A DNA stretch of 64,000 bases from Maratus speciosus (lineage: Eukaryota; Arthropoda; Arachnida; Araneae; Salticidae), in contig OZ010787.1 of assembly GCA_963932465.1 (NCBI GenBank), forward strand, positions 33,236,087 to 33,300,086, written 5' to 3'. The translations under genes were made by a program, and so were the position numbers. Shown one piece after another: positions 43,515 through 54,086 of the stretch. The notes under the pieces were generated by a model that saw only the letters and a program-made list of their open reading frames with translations, was not told the origin of the DNA and made no database searches. Numbering within the stretch: position 1 is the stretch's first letter; every line of letters starts with the position of its first letter.

Positions 43515-43784
43515 TATTTATTGAAGATCTTTTGTGTATTTCAATGGAGACTGTACAGACATTTCAGGAAGGTTCCTTGTAAGTGCAATTTGGGCGTGGC
43601 AATATGTCAGAAACAACATTCATTTTACTAGCAATGTATTCAATCTTCAGGCTGTGAGATTGAATCCTGCCCATCTAGCCAATCTGCCGGATGACAACTA
43701 TAAATACATCAAACATTTCAGTGGTTGGTGATCCGAGGAAACTGTTACCTCATGTCCTTCTATGTAGAGCAATTCCACACAAAA
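43515..43784 (-). pseudogene. Gypsy RNase H, C-terminal part
   Basis: Minus strand reads LYIEGHEVTVSSDHQPLKCL then a stop, GRLARWAGFNLTA, and further broken sequence to NTGE at the next insertion. SDHQPLKCL is the conserved Asp/His segment of the domain. Continues the frame left at 44366. Confidence 0.75.
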
Positions 43785-44365
43785 TCATTATTTTTTTAGG
43801 GCGGAATCAAATTTATAATATGTTTAATTTTAGGGTATAATTGGAAAATTTGATATTTTTATATATTTTATAAAAAAATCCTAATAAAAAAGCATTGTAA
43901 ATTACTGTTTACAAACTAAATTTAGTACCATTGTCTTTGTAAAGTCATAATGTTACGTCAGTTACACGATAAAAGTTACGTCAGTTACACGTGTAAATGC
44001 CATTATTTTTCTTTTTCTTTTTTATTATTCAGAAATTAATTAAACAAGTTACTGTTATAATTTGGCATTACTTGGTGTTGTTGGAAACATTAAATAACTT
44101 TTTTTTTTAACTGGATAGTGTTGATAATTTTTACACTTCAATGAAGGCAGAAAACATGTTTGTCTATTTTATGTTACGTAAGTTACAGAATTTTGAATTG
44201 CAATTTTAGGAACTCAATGAGAGATTGAAATAATCTGCAGGTATTTGGGTATTAAGACACTAATAAAAAAAATTTTAAATTGCAAAAATTTGTTCTATCT
44301 TTATTAGTAAATTTTCTACATAGATTTGAAAACAAAATTCGATGATAAAATGTTACGTTAGTTAC
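43785..44365. mobile_element. Insertion in RNase H, TTACGTNAGTTAC-rich
   Basis: About 580 bp separating two halves of RNase H. The ends share GCAATTCCA / TGGAATTGC. It contains TTACGTCAGTTACACG twice (near 43955 and 43977), TTACGTAAGTTACAG (near 44176) and TTACGTTAGTTACG (near 44353). Noncoding. Related words occur at 2541-3000. Exact ends and TSD are uncertain. Confidence 0.6.
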
Positions 44366-44604
44366 GATGGAATTGCCTTGTATCCACGAAATTTGTTTAA
44401 GGCCCAATTAACTGCGTTCTGTTGTGGAATAATTTCTTTCAGCAGCATTCAGCTAACAACTTGTATATTCGATTGGGTGCTCTTCCTCTTTGTGTCCTTG
44501 AAAAAGTACCGCATCAAGGGCATAACCACAGGCATATGTTCCTCAGTTGTATCGCTGTGTGGCATCATTTTGTTTTAATGCAGGAGGACTTGTTAATAAC
44601 TGCT
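44366..44604 (-). pseudogene. Gypsy RNase H, N-terminal part
   Basis: Minus strand reads AACGYALDAVLFQG-like sequence (actual: YACGYALDAVLFQGHKEEEH), then PIEYTS and LNAAERNYSTTER, the RNase H core of gypsy elements, with a stop in place of one residue before LLNAAER. The last few residues (NKFRGYK) abut the insertion at 43785-44365. Confidence 0.75.
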
Positions 44605-45334
44605 TCAATGTTTTAAAAGCAGTTCGTTCTTCCTTTTCTCACTTATCCAGGAGGCATTCTTATTGGTCAGGTTACTCAAAGGTCTAGCATTGTCCGAGAA
44701 ATTGGGAATGCACCCGTGGTACCAGGAGCAAGATTGCAAGAACGATTGAACTTGCTTGATGGTTCGGGGAGAAGGTATCTTTTGGATTGCTGCAGTTTTC
44801 CCGGGATCAACTTCAATTCCAGACATTGTAATCCAATGTCCTAAATGTTTTAAACGAGTACAGGCAAAATTACTCTTTTCTCGATTTGCACGGAGTTTAA
44901 ATCCCAAGAGTCTGTCAAAAACTGTCGTCAAATCTACTACATGTTTCTCAAAAGTTTCTGATAAAACAATTATATCATTTGGATAGCATTAGAATGTCCT
45001 GTAGATCACTTCGAAAGCAATTGATTAACCTCTGAAAACTGGCTGGAGCATGTGTCCATCCGAATAGCAATCTCAAGAATCGGAAGGTGCCAAAAGAACA
45101 AATAAAATCAGCCTTATCTCTGTCTGGTGAATGAACATTTACCTCATGGTAACCAGACTTTAAAACAATTGTTGACATGAAAGCTGAATGATTAGCTTCA
45201 TGCAGTAAATCGTCTATCCGAGGCAGTGGATAAAAGTCTAACTGTGTGAGGGTATTCATCTTCCGGTAGTCAATACAGAGACGTTCATCTGTTTTTGAGA
45301 TCAAAATAACCGGAGCTGCGTACCGGACTCGCAC
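44605..45334 (-). pseudogene. Gypsy reverse transcriptase
   Basis: Two frames. 45334-44975 reads AAPVILISKTDERLCIDYRK, NTLTQLDFYPLPRIDDLLHE, IVLKSGYHEV and FRFLRLLFGWTHAPASFQRL. 44931-44605 carries KHLGHWITMSGIEVDPGKTA and IPSPRTIKQVQSFL. The first catalytic Asp (normally before LKSGY) is Val, and the YxDD box reads YPND after a one-base shift near 44985. Both changes would kill polymerase activity. Order and motifs are typical of Ty3/gypsy. Confidence 0.85.
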
Positions 45335-45339
45335 TCTTC

Positions 45340-46020
45340 AAAAATTACTTACTGCAAAAGGTAATTTAATTCTGCCTTTAGAACCTCTTTTTTCAGGAGT
45401 CATGAGGAAAGGTGCAACCGACACAGGCGGGTGGATTCCGGTGTTTTTGTGATGCTCAACAAGAAGAGTGGCTTCTGCCCCTGCCTAAAAGATGGTTTCA
45501 TACTTTTTCAGCAAGTAGTTTAATTGTGACTTCTGGGTGAAAGTCAGCTCTTTTCCTTCATTTTCATGCAGGGTACATGCGTTTCAGACAATGTCATCAG
45601 CAGAACATTCAAGAGGTTTTGGAACAGGATCTACAAAGCCATATTTTATATGAGGCATATCGCCGAAGTACCAATGTTTGTTCTTAACGCCTGGTACGAA
45701 CCCTGACTTATCAAGAAAGCCTCTTCCTAAAAGGGTTCTGTTTCCTTTATCATAAAAGTAACAACGTAAAATCTATACGAAATCTTTTCATTCAATTTCT
45801 ACACTAACAGTCGCGGTAAATCTATTTTCTTTTGGCCACTGGCCGTTTGCTAAGGATATGTCCAGAGAGGCATGCTGAAACTTTACACCTTGTTCTTTTA
45901 ACATAGAATACTGTGATTCACAAGCCAGGCTGTGACTGGATACGGTATCTACGCAAGCTTTGCCATAGAACCCATTAATGTACAGGTTTACTGTGGTTAA
46001 AGGTGTGGTAGTGTTTGAGC
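45340..46020 (-). pseudogene. Gypsy protease remnant and linker to RT
   Basis: Around 45930-46010 the minus strand reads VNLYINGFYGKACVDTVSSH. The position and the CVDT motif fit a retroviral-type aspartic protease, with the DTG/DSG triad changed to DTV. From 45900 to 45340 frames are broken and only scattered coding similarity is visible. Confidence 0.5.
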
Positions 46021-46059
46021 ATGTTTATATTTCAATTTGCTCAAAAGAAGAAGATTCAG

Positions 46060-47130
46060 TTTTTATCAAACGGTTGCAAGTAGGGCACTTAGTAAAAATA
46101 AATCCGGGAGCAACACAACCATAACATTTCAAGGTTGGGCGATCTTCTATCTGTGGTTTGTCTGACGGGGCTGTCTTCTTTTAGTAGAAGGATTAATTCG
46201 GAAAAGTTTTATTAGAAGATCTCGATGGTGCGGTCTCTTTCGGTTTTGGCAATTTTTTTTTTCTGGAGGATTTTCGCCACTTTGGGTTTTACGGGATTTA
46301 TCCTTATTACATCTTAAGCGTCTAGCTTCTCTACTAACGCATTTGTAGAATTTAAATCAGTCCAAACGTCTAAGAAATGTTCTCTATGCTGTGGGGCATG
46401 CTCAACATACCTTCGTTCGAATATATGTTGAGCTCAGATAGTGAACCTCCAAAGTATGTTGTAAGCTCGAAATAATAATCTTTCCAGGCACTTTCTGGAA
46501 TTTTCTTGCGCTGAGTGAACATAAATCTAAAATCTTCAGCAGTCAATTTGAATCGTTTCAACAACATCGCTTTGAAGTGTTGGTTGTCCTGGACCTTTTT
46601 CTCCGGTTCCCCAGCAATGAGTCTTTCAATATCACTAGGTAAAGGACTTATGAGTACGTAATCCAATTATCTTCCGGAAACCCAAAGACCTTTAACTGTC
46701 ACTCACACAGCATTAAAAAAATATTCATATCATCTTCGTTTGGACGAAAACGGGGAATCAATTTTTGTAGATAGATTCGCGGCTTTTCGCAAGTGCATCT
46801 ATAATTTTCTACCTCTGCGTTAGATGACGAAGTCGGATGGATAAGACGTAATTTTTCGAGTTCGAAATTCATCTGACGCTAAATGTTCTTGTTTGAACAC
46901 CCTGTTCTTGTTCAAAACGACGTTGATTTTCTAAATCTAAGCGTTCTTCTTCAGTTTTTCGATTTTCTTATAGTTGTAAGTAATTTTTTAGTATATTCCT
47001 CCTCGCAATCAGAGTGCGTATTAATTAAATTAAGTAAATCGGCCAATTTCATTTCGTCAGTGGCAGTTAAGCCTAAATCATTGCAAAAGACTCGTAGATC
47101 CTAATTTTTGCCTTTTCCAAAAAACGACAT
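46060..47130 (-). pseudogene. Gypsy gag region with zinc knuckle
   Basis: Pieces in order: ATDEMKLADLLNLINTHSDC near the N-terminus, RFRPNEDDMNIFLMLCE, then 46370-46666 with SPLPSDIERLIAGEPEKKVQ and LKRFKLTAEDFRFMFTQRKK, which is the capsid-like retrotransposon gag segment. A knuckle near 46065-46130 reads CYGCVAPGFIFTKCPTC, Cys-rich and fit to bind zinc, though the usual His is replaced. Gag packages the RNA. Several stops. Confidence 0.7.
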
Positions 47131-47838
47131 TTTGTTTACATTTAACAAAACTAACAACAAAATAAAATTTTGATTTAAAAAATTCCACTTCAAGAATAAG
47201 AATTTTAATTTAAATTTAAAAATTTAAATTTCAAGAACAAGAATTTCAACTTAAATTTCAATTAAAAATTTTCAATGTCAAGAATAAGAATTTAGATTGT
47301 TTTTACGTAAACCTATATTTACACCCAGGGATTTGTTCTTTACAGAAATCGTAACACGAAATGTATATTCAAAACACAGATGCAATTTCACTACATGTAA
47401 TATCACTAAAATATAATATTTTTATTTATTTCACTTATAACTTCAAAATAAATCTTTCCTTAGGGAGGTAAACCAAAATTGAACTAGTTTCGATTTAGCG
47501 TTACGTCACATGATACCCCTATAGGTATTACAAAACAAACAAAAAATTTCTATAACTTCAATAATAACTCTTAAAATGAAACAAAACTAAATTATAACTA
47601 CACAGTTCTTTAAATTTCTTTTAAGAAAAAAATAATATTACATCAAGCAAGAATATTTACAAATTTTGTTCTCAAAAGAGCACTTTCTATTTTTGTTCTA
47701 AGAACACAATTATTAAAAATTTATTAAAATTACATTACTAGCAAAAATAACTCAAAATCGTTCTCATTAGAACACAATTTACTTTTTTTCAGTGAAACAA
47801 AATCTTTTACGTTTAAAAACTAATTCAAATTTAAATGT
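47131..47838. other. Noncoding A+T-rich interval upstream of gypsy gag
   Basis: Should hold the gypsy leader, primer-binding site and 5' LTR if the element were complete. None could be identified: no TGG-type primer-binding site and no match to the putative 3' LTR start. Contains short imperfect repeats of AAGAACAAGAATTTCAA type. Confidence 0.4.
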
Positions 47839-47842
47839 TTAA

Positions 47843-48239
47843 CCCCTTCAGCGGGCTTCTCCTCCCTGTTGCTAAAATGTTAAAATAATAGATTTACACC
47901 GGTATTTATGAGCAAATTTTTATGAAAATAAATAACAACTTTTCTTCGCCTACATTATATAAACATAGCTGCCAACCTTCCACTAATCTTCCGTAATGTC
48001 TGGATTAATTTGACTCAGGTTAACCACATTTCAAACCAGAAAATTTATTTCATGAATTCTTATTTACTTATATACAGGTTTATACGTGAAACATACTTTA
48101 ACTCAAGTATTACGGAAGATTAGTTTGAGGTTGGCATCTATGTATAAAGTTAAATTTAATTTCTAAATTCTGGTGTCAAAGTGGCATTTGGGAATTCAAA
48201 TTAAGTGGTATATATAATATACCGGCACCCTTCAAGCGG
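47843..48239. mobile_element. T1-family TTAA element with S6 insertion
   Basis: TTAA at 47839-47842 and 48240-48243; CCCCTTCAGCGGGCTTCTCC ... GGCACCCTTCAAGCGG. Opposite in orientation to 57871-58081. Split at TATAAA by the S6 element 47964-48142. The right TTAA lies 2 bp from the TA target of the mariner element at 48248. Confidence 0.78.
47964..48142. mobile_element. S6-family element with 6-bp TSD
   Basis: 179 bp, CATAGCTGCCAACCTTCCAC ... GAGGTTGGCATCTATG, TSD TATAAA at 47958-47963 and 48143-48148. Relative to other copies it has an internal deletion of ~50 bp on the right side. Confidence 0.85.
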
Positions 48240-48247
48240 TTAATATA

Positions 48248-48835
48248 CAGGGTGTTCCGTTAAAGGGGTCCACTATTAATAGGGGTAATAGAGGAGATCA
48301 CACGGAGCATAAATCAGTATATAATGCCTGGCCGGATCTCAATAATTTTCAAGTTACAGCAAATAGAATGAAAAATCGGAAATTTGTAAAAAAACCCTCA
48401 TTGCTAAACTATCGATAATGCTACATAAAAACGAAGCACATATTTAGAAAGAGCAGAAAAAATCCTACGAAATGACATAAGTTGTTTTAGAATATTGAGA
48501 ATTAATGGCGAGTTACAAGCTCTGAAACAGTGAAAAAATACAAAATCAAATATTTAGCAAAATAGTTAATCGTTAATTCCAAAAATGCAACTCTACCTAC
48601 ATCAAGGAAAATGTTATAAAATTTGGTCCATTCCGAAAGCTTTCGAAGAAGCTGACAATAAACCATATCAGTTTAATTGTATGGGAGAAATCAAGCAGTT
48701 CCCTAGTTACAACACTGTACTGTTGCACGCTCGGAAAGGGCGAAACTCCGCCCATGACGATTGTAAACACCCCGTTTTAATAACTTTCAATTATACATTT
48801 CTGATCAACCTCTATCAATACCCTTTCATTATTCA
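48248..48835 (+). repeat. Left terminal inverted repeat of the mariner-type element
   Basis: ~590 bp, pairing with 50640-51227. Outermost 23 bp identical. Short open frames in it (such as 48585-48896) are by-products of repeat sequence. Confidence 0.85.
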
Positions 48836-49066
48836 GTCTGGTCAAGTGAATGACATATTGTGCAGCTCTCGCCTTGTCTTAAAGCAAACTCCGTGACTGC
48901 TGCGTTTCCTCCATGAACTTTCAGGAAGATGAAGAAGAAGTACTTTTTATGCAAATTTTCTATGTGTATAGGAAGAAAAGTGTAATAAAACAGCAGCCAT
49001 CAGTGGGCGTTATGTTAAAGGGAGGCTGTTGTAAGTGGGATTGTAGTAAGTTGATGTATAATAATT

Positions 49067-50143
49067 ATGCCGGAATACTCTAACGAAGAATATGCGGACA
49101 TGCATCTGATGTACGGGCAAGCTCATGGAAATGCATGTCTAGCACAGCGCATGTACCGTGAGCAATTTCCAAGGAGACGTTGCCCAAGTTCGAAACTCTT
49201 CATAAAAATCGATAGACGATTACGGGAGACTGGATCGTTTAATACAGCAAGCACTGATGCAGGGAAACCTCGACATGTACGAACACCTGCAATGGAAGAA
49301 GATGTACTGAATATTTTTAAAGATAACCCCTCCACGAGTACACGAGCTGCTGCGTCTGAAGTCGGTGTTTCTCACCAAAGTGTGTGGCGTGTTCTGCGTG
49401 CAGAAAACATGCACCCCTTTCACGTGCAGCGGGTACAACTGTTATCAGTAACAGATTATGCTCAGCGGACAGAATTCGTACGCTGGTTGCTTAATGTAAC
49501 AGAAAATAATCCACAATTTCTGGAAAATATTTTATTTACTGATGAAGCAACATTTACGAGAGAGGGCGTGGTAAACACGCACAATATGCACACATGGTCA
49601 TATACAAATCCGCCCACTGTTTTCCCGTCGAACGCACAACAAAAGTTCAGTGTGAACATATGGGCAGGTGTCCTCGGCGATTATCTCATAGGACCATATT
49701 TACTCCCAGATGTACTCAATGGCAGTACGTACTTGGTTTTCCTACGGGATATCTTACAGCAGTTACTGCAAAATGTGCCAGCAGCATTGCGCCACAATAT
49801 GTGGTTTATGCACGATGGCGCACCGGCACATTTTTTCATAGGTGTTCGCAATCACCTCAATTCAACATATCCTGGGAAATGGACTGGACGCAGTGGACCT
49901 GTTGCTTGGCCTGCACGCTCTCCAGACCTCAATCCGTTAGACTTTTTTGTTTGGGGACACCTTAAATCGCTGGTGTATGAAACGCCTGTGGATACACCGG
50001 AGGATTTACTAGCGCGAATCGTTGTCGCTGCAGGAGACATTCCCAACTCCGTCGGAGTTTTTCGGCGTGTTCGCCAATCTTTACGACGTCGCTGTCGGCT
50101 GTGCGATTCTGTTAATGGGCGCAACTTCGAACACCTATTATAA
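49067..50143 (+). CDS. Mariner-type transposase, DD41D, 358 residues, intact
   Basis: Cuts the element out and inserts it at TA sites. Residues 1-60 (EEYADMHLMYGQAHGNACLA ... FIKIDRRLRETGSF) form an N-terminal helix-turn-helix of the DUF4817 kind. A second HTH lies at ~70-120 (AAASEVGVSHQSVWRVLRAE). The RNase H-like catalytic core follows: Asp159 in LFTDEATF, Asp250 in FMHDGAPAH, Asp292 in SPDLNPLDFFVW. With 41 residues between the second and third Asp the triad is DD41D, a spacing reported for rosa-type elements, against 34 in classical mariners. A basic tail (RRVRQSLRRRCRL) closes the protein. The start is the first ATG of the frame, ~230 bp inside the left TIR's inner end, and length is normal for the superfamily. 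No stop or shift. No intron is needed. Confidence 0.93.
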   Translation: MPEYSNEEYADMHLMYGQAHGNACLAQRMYREQFPRRRCPSSKLFIKIDRRLRETGSFNTASTDAGKPRHVRTPAMEEDVLNIFKDNPSTSTRAAASEVGVSHQSVWRVLRAENMHPFHVQRVQLLSVTDYAQRTEFVRWLLNVTENNPQFLENILFTDEATFTREGVVNTHNMHTWSYTNPPTVFPSNAQQKFSVNIWAGVLGDYLIGPYLLPDVLNGSTYLVFLRDILQQLLQNVPAALRHNMWFMHDGAPAHFFIGVRNHLNSTYPGKWTGRSGPVAWPARSPDLNPLDFFVWGHLKSLVYETPVDTPEDLLARIVVAAGDIPNSVGVFRRVRQSLRRRCRLCDSVNGRNFEHLL

Positions 50144-50639
50144 TAATGTCCGTTCGTCTGCCTTCCGACATTGAACTGTGCAGCGCAGGCCAGAAGACTA
50201 TGCTTCACATATGTCATAAAGTACGTGGAATGTAATTCTTTATTTGTCATTTTTCTTTTATTTTCAACACTTTTTGGCACAGTATTTTGTAAGTCACAGA
50301 CTGTGGTGTACTCAAATTGTAAATTACAAAGTTTGTATGAATTAATTTAAAATTTAGTGTCTTTTTTAAATTTATAATTAATAAAATTATTATGCTATTT
50401 GTTATTATTATTTCCTATCATAAATTATGATGCACATATACATACAATAATTGTCCATGTAAAACATGTACTGAAACTTCTTGCATAGTTACAAATCGCA
50501 ATATTTTTAATTATTTCCGAATTTTCACCACCAGTTTAATTTTAAAGAATTTAACTTAAGCTTTATATCAATAAAAGACCACTTTAAAATGTAGACTATT
50601 ATTGTAAAGTTATTTTGGTTCATTCAACTCTTGAATAAT
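50144..50639. other. 3' noncoding spacer of the mariner-type element
   Basis: A+T-rich, between the transposase stop and the right TIR. AATAAA-type words occur near 50389; nothing else seen. Confidence 0.5.
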
Positions 50640-51227
50640 TAAAAATGTTGCATCTCAGAAGAAGCATGATCGAAAATGTATAGTTGAGAGTAATTAAAAA
50701 GGCGGTGTTTCCAATCGTGATGGGCGGAGTTTAACCTTTGCTAGTGTCAAAGAAAGCGGAGTTGTAACTAAGAAACTGATTAATTTCTCTCACACAATTA
50801 AACCGATATGGTTCATTGTAAGCTTTTTCGAAAGTTTTCGGAATGGACCAAATTTTACTACATTTTCCTTGTTGTAGCTAGAATTGTCTTTTTGGAATTA
50901 ACGATTAACTATTTTGATGTATATTGGATTTCGTACTTTTTTCACTGTTTCAGGGCTTGTAACTCGTCAATAAATATTGCTATTTTAATACAATTGATGT
51001 CATTTTGTAGGTTTTTTTCTGCTCTTTCTAAATATGTGCTTCGTTTTTATGTAGCATTATCGATAGTTTAGCAATGAGGGTTCTTTTACAATTTTCCGAA
51101 TTTTCATTCGATTTGCTGTAACTTGAAAACTATTGAGATCCGACCAGGCTTTATATACTGATTTATGCTCCATGTGATCTCCTCTATTACCCCTATTAAT
51201 ATTGGACCCCTTTAACGGAACACCCTG
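50640..51227 (-). repeat. Right terminal inverted repeat of the mariner-type element
   Basis: Partner of 48248-48835. Frames at 50808-51071 and 51057-51281 lie within repeat sequence and are not genes. Confidence 0.85.
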
Positions 51228-51229
51228 TA

Positions 51230-52131
51230 TATGGGAAAAGTTATTCTTATAAAAGTTTTGTCTAGAACATAATTTCGTCATTTCTTAAATCAGGCGTTAC
51301 TAGAAACGAAACTCACACAAAAAAATATACCGTATTTTCGCGCTTATCCGCCACACCTCAGATAACTCGATTTACTACCAGAATTTATTTTAAATAAAAT
51401 GTGACTGAATTCTGCTTAGCTCCTATTTGATATCATTTTTAAATAAATTTTCCGGTTTGTAAAAGACTTAACGAAGCCGCGGCGTGCACGTGGGATATTA
51501 CGGTATATTCTATCTCAGTATTAATATATCTCAAAATATACCATTTTAATAAAATATAGTTGATTAATGTTTCCTCAAATTAGAACACAAAGTATATTTT
51601 CACATCAGTAAATAAAAATATGCTTTAGTAGAACAACTTTGTTCTTAAATTCCTCTTCTGAATTTTCTGAATGAATCAAAGATCTTACTTTAAGATCTTA
51701 CTTTTAATTCTTAATAATATCTTTTAAGTCATCCCGATTTCTAACTTATTATGAAATCAGAACATTTTTACATGGGCTATATGTCAGATGACAAAACAGA
51801 GAAAATTATGCACTTTCAAATTTTATCTTAAAAAATTTTAACATCAAAAGTTAAACAAAATAAAACAAAATTAGGAAAATAAAATAAACTTTAGGAAAAT
51901 TTTAAAAAAAACAATATTTCACTAAAATAAAATCACACAGGTACTACTTATCTCTTGATTTCAGCCCCACACATCCACACCTTTATAAAGGTTTCAGAAT
52001 ATAATACACTCTCTATTCCGAGTTCGACAATAGAGCATTAGAAAACATTGACGCATATACTTGAAGCTCATGTACAACAAACATCTTCCGTAGAACATAT
52101 TTCACTTCAAAATTCTGGAGAACAAACGTAT
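51230..52131. other. Noncoding interval
   Basis: A+T-rich. CACACCTTTATAAAGGTTTC near 51980 looks like a TATA-box setting and could be LTR debris, but no LTR boundaries or coding partner were found. Confidence 0.35.
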
Positions 52132-52135
52132 TTAA

Positions 52136-52720
52136 CCCCTTACGTGCCGAGAGAAACTTACGAGATTGACTCCCCAGTGCCACAGTTTGAACTTAGTGGC
52201 GTTATAAAATGGGGCTTGGCTTAAGAGCGTGTGACTCTGAAAATAATCATTGAGAGATAGAAGAAGTTCCATTCATTTTTTATGGATTCACTAATAACTG
52301 AAAGTTGTTCCCTTTACCTACCGATAGGAAACTATTGTATACGTCTCGAACAAAAGAAAAGTGAACGGCAAACCAAACAATATTTTCTCTAAAATAATAG
52401 TGGTATACGAAAAGATCGGAGCCTTGTCAAATATGGAAAAAAATTTGCTTGTATTTTCACGTCACTAGCTCAGTGCGATAGCCTTTATGAAGGTAGTTCC
52501 TTCTAACCCTTCTCCTCTGAAATAGGTCAGTCTTTCAAAAACACCTTCAAAGTCTTTTTCTTTTTTCTTTTTTTTTTTTTAATTCCAAAGCCGTGGGCGT
52601 GGTTTTACTGGTACAGCACAGTATAAAGGACAATATTTTGGACTGACGTATATATACGTCAATGGCACTTAACGCATCGACTATGCGTGACGGATATATA
52701 CGTCTGTGGTACTTAAGGGG
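52136..52720. mobile_element. TTAA element, 585 bp
   Basis: TTAA at 52132-52135 and 52721-52724, ends CCCCTTACGTGCCGAGAG ... GTCTGTGGTACTTAAGGGG. Near the right end two palindromic words ACGTATATATACGT and GGATATATACGTC occur. Longer than the ~200-bp T1 elements; noncoding. Confidence 0.72.
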
Positions 52721-52772
52721 TTAAACATGTCTTAGCTGATTCAGAATCGACGTCTGACCAGCAGATGTTTAA

Positions 52773-52979
52773 ACACTTTTAAAAATAGAAAGCCCTTGAG
52801 CAGTCATTTTGACTGCTACCAAACGAATATATCGCATTTCGAACCAGAGATCTTTTCAATAATAATAGTTTAAAAGACACAAAAAAACTTGTTAAATGGA
52901 TAAGTTAATAATTTAAAATAAAAATTCTGGTGTGAAATATTTTTCTAAAATTTGAGTTAAACTCTCGGTGTTTCTACTG
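52773..52979. mobile_element. T2-family TTAA element, decayed
   Basis: TTAA at 52769-52772 and 52980-52983. In reverse orientation it shows TTCTGGTGTGAAATATTTTT and GAGCAGTCATTTTGACTGCT, matching T2 subterminal sequence, with eroded TIRs (CACTTTTAAA / TTTCTACTG). Confidence 0.6.
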
Positions 52980-53028
52980 TTAAAGAACACAATTTTTTTT
53001 TCGACAAAGCACCAGCACCCTCTCTTAA

Positions 53029-53228
53029 CACTAGAACGCTAGGAAATTTTACTCATATTTCATAAAAATATTTCACACCAGAATTTTTATTTAAAATTAT
53101 TTAACTGATTTATTTAACGTAATTCTGCGCTGCATAAATTTAATTTATGTTTTGAAAAAAAATCTGGCTCCAATGGACATTTAATAACACGGTCGGAGTC
53201 GAATCGACTCCTTCCGGGCGTTCTAGTG
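53029..53228. mobile_element. T2-family TTAA element, complete
   Basis: 200 bp, TTAA at 53025-53028 and 53229-53232; CACTAGAACGCTAGGAAATT ... CTTCCGGGCGTTCTAGTG. A GGAGTCGAATCGACTCC palindrome lies near the right end. This copy serves as the uninterrupted reference for 14058-15371. Confidence 0.9.
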
Positions 53229-53269
53229 TTAAATTCGTACAACACGGCACTGTGGATAAAGCACCAGCA

Positions 53270-53555
53270 TTTTCTCGGTTCGTTTTGATTCATGCCCGAC
53301 GTTGGGAAGTCAGATTATAACGGCTTACTTTCGAAAAGTAGACTCCACAATTTAAATAAGGGGCGCATTATTTCAAGTAGATACGCCACTCTGAGATGTA
53401 GTTAGGAAAGAATATTTATTATATACTTTAACACTACACGCGACAAATCTATTTACACGATGTACATATTTACATGGGGGTACATCCGCCTTTTCGTTAC
53501 AGTGCTCAAGATTCAGGGGGCGTTGGCGCAAAGACATAGTTGTGCCGTTTTTCAA
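53270..53555 (-). repeat. Possible gypsy 3' end: pol tail and LTR fragment
   Basis: On the minus strand a basic/polar coding tail (TTMSLRQRPLNLEHCNE) runs into TGTAACGAAAAGGCGGATGT, then AATAAATATTCTTTCC, TCTCAGAGTGGCG and finally CTGACTTCCCAACG. TGTAACGA is also the start proposed for the LTR at 40449. It reads like a pol terminus plus LTR of a different gypsy element, but no repeat partner is in the window. Confidence 0.4.
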
Positions 53556-53559
53556 TAGA

Positions 53560-53880
53560 GGAATAGTTTATTTTCCTGATGATGAGCAGGCTACTTGAAA
53601 GTTGTTAGGCTTCAAATCATTAGGGTCATGCCCTAAAGAAAAACTAGGCTCAGTTTCTGCGAGCCATAATTGGGCTTGGAATTTATCTTTCAATCATGTT
53701 TAATGAAAATGCTTCATTTATTTTTAGTGATAAAAAACGTAATTGTAGTAATTTTCATAGTAGTATGCTTCCTTAACCGCCAAGGCAGGGGACTTACCTT
53801 TAGTTATTTTAGATTCATTTGCTTCCACAAATAAAAAAAAAAAGTACTCCTAGCATTGTTTTATCGCAAAGTTTTTAGTA
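53560..53880. other. Noncoding interval
   Basis: No gene or element recognised; A-tract near 53835. Confidence 0.45.
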
Positions 53881-53884
53881 TTAA

Positions 53885-54086
53885 CCCTTTGCCCTCTGTT
53901 GTCACCGTTGCAGTGACATCATCTTTCTTTGAAAAATTTGATTTTTGCACCAGTAATAAAGGAAAATAAGATTTGTCTTATTTAATAAGAGCATTTTTGA
54001 AATTGTTAATTGAAGAATTTTTTTTTTTTTTTTTTAAGTGGTTTTGACGAATAAAATTTGTGTAAGAGACGCCTGAGTTCAAAGGG
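53885..54086. mobile_element. TTAA element, CCCTTTGCCC end
   Basis: 202 bp, TTAA at 53881-53884 and 54087-54090; CCCTTTGCCCTCTGTTGTC ... GCCTGAGTTCAAAGGG. GTCACCGTTGCAGTGAC palindrome near the left end; CACCAGTAATAAAGG and TTGTCTTATTTAATAAG inside. Confidence 0.8.

Larger units (their letters stand above)
40453..47130 (-). pseudogene. Ty3/gypsy retrotransposon gag-pol pseudogene
   Basis: Reading leftward on the minus strand: gag, zinc knuckle, protease, reverse transcriptase, RNase H, integrase, in gypsy order. All parts contain stops or shifts, and two large insertions (43785-44365 and 41829-43505) split RNase H and the region before integrase. Gag begins at an ATG at 47130 (MSFFGKGKN then a stop). 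The product would have copied the element's RNA and integrated the DNA; this copy cannot. Domain entries follow separately. Confidence 0.85.
48248..51227 (+). mobile_element. Complete Tc1/mariner-superfamily transposon, 2,980 bp
   Basis: TA at 48246-48247 and 51228-51229. The ends are CAGGGTGTTCCGTTAAAGGG and its complement. The TIRs are very long, ~590 bp each (48248 to ~48835, and ~50640 to 51227), with identity in the low-to-mid 90s by eye. They contain GTTACAGCAAAT, GATAATGCTACATAAAAACG and ACACCCCGTTTTAATAA-type segments on both sides. A single intact transposase gene sits between them (49067-50143). Intact frame, both TIRs and the target duplication make this the best candidate here for recent activity. 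Confidence 0.92.

Noticed and set aside
47131..52131. 5' LTR of the gypsy element
   Set aside because: No sequence here matches the start of the putative 3' LTR at 40449, and no primer-binding site was found; the TATA-like stretch near 51980 alone is insufficient.
53573..53615. CTGATGATGAG...GAAAG as a hammerhead ribozyme
   Set aside because: The segment that should form stem II is not self-complementary.
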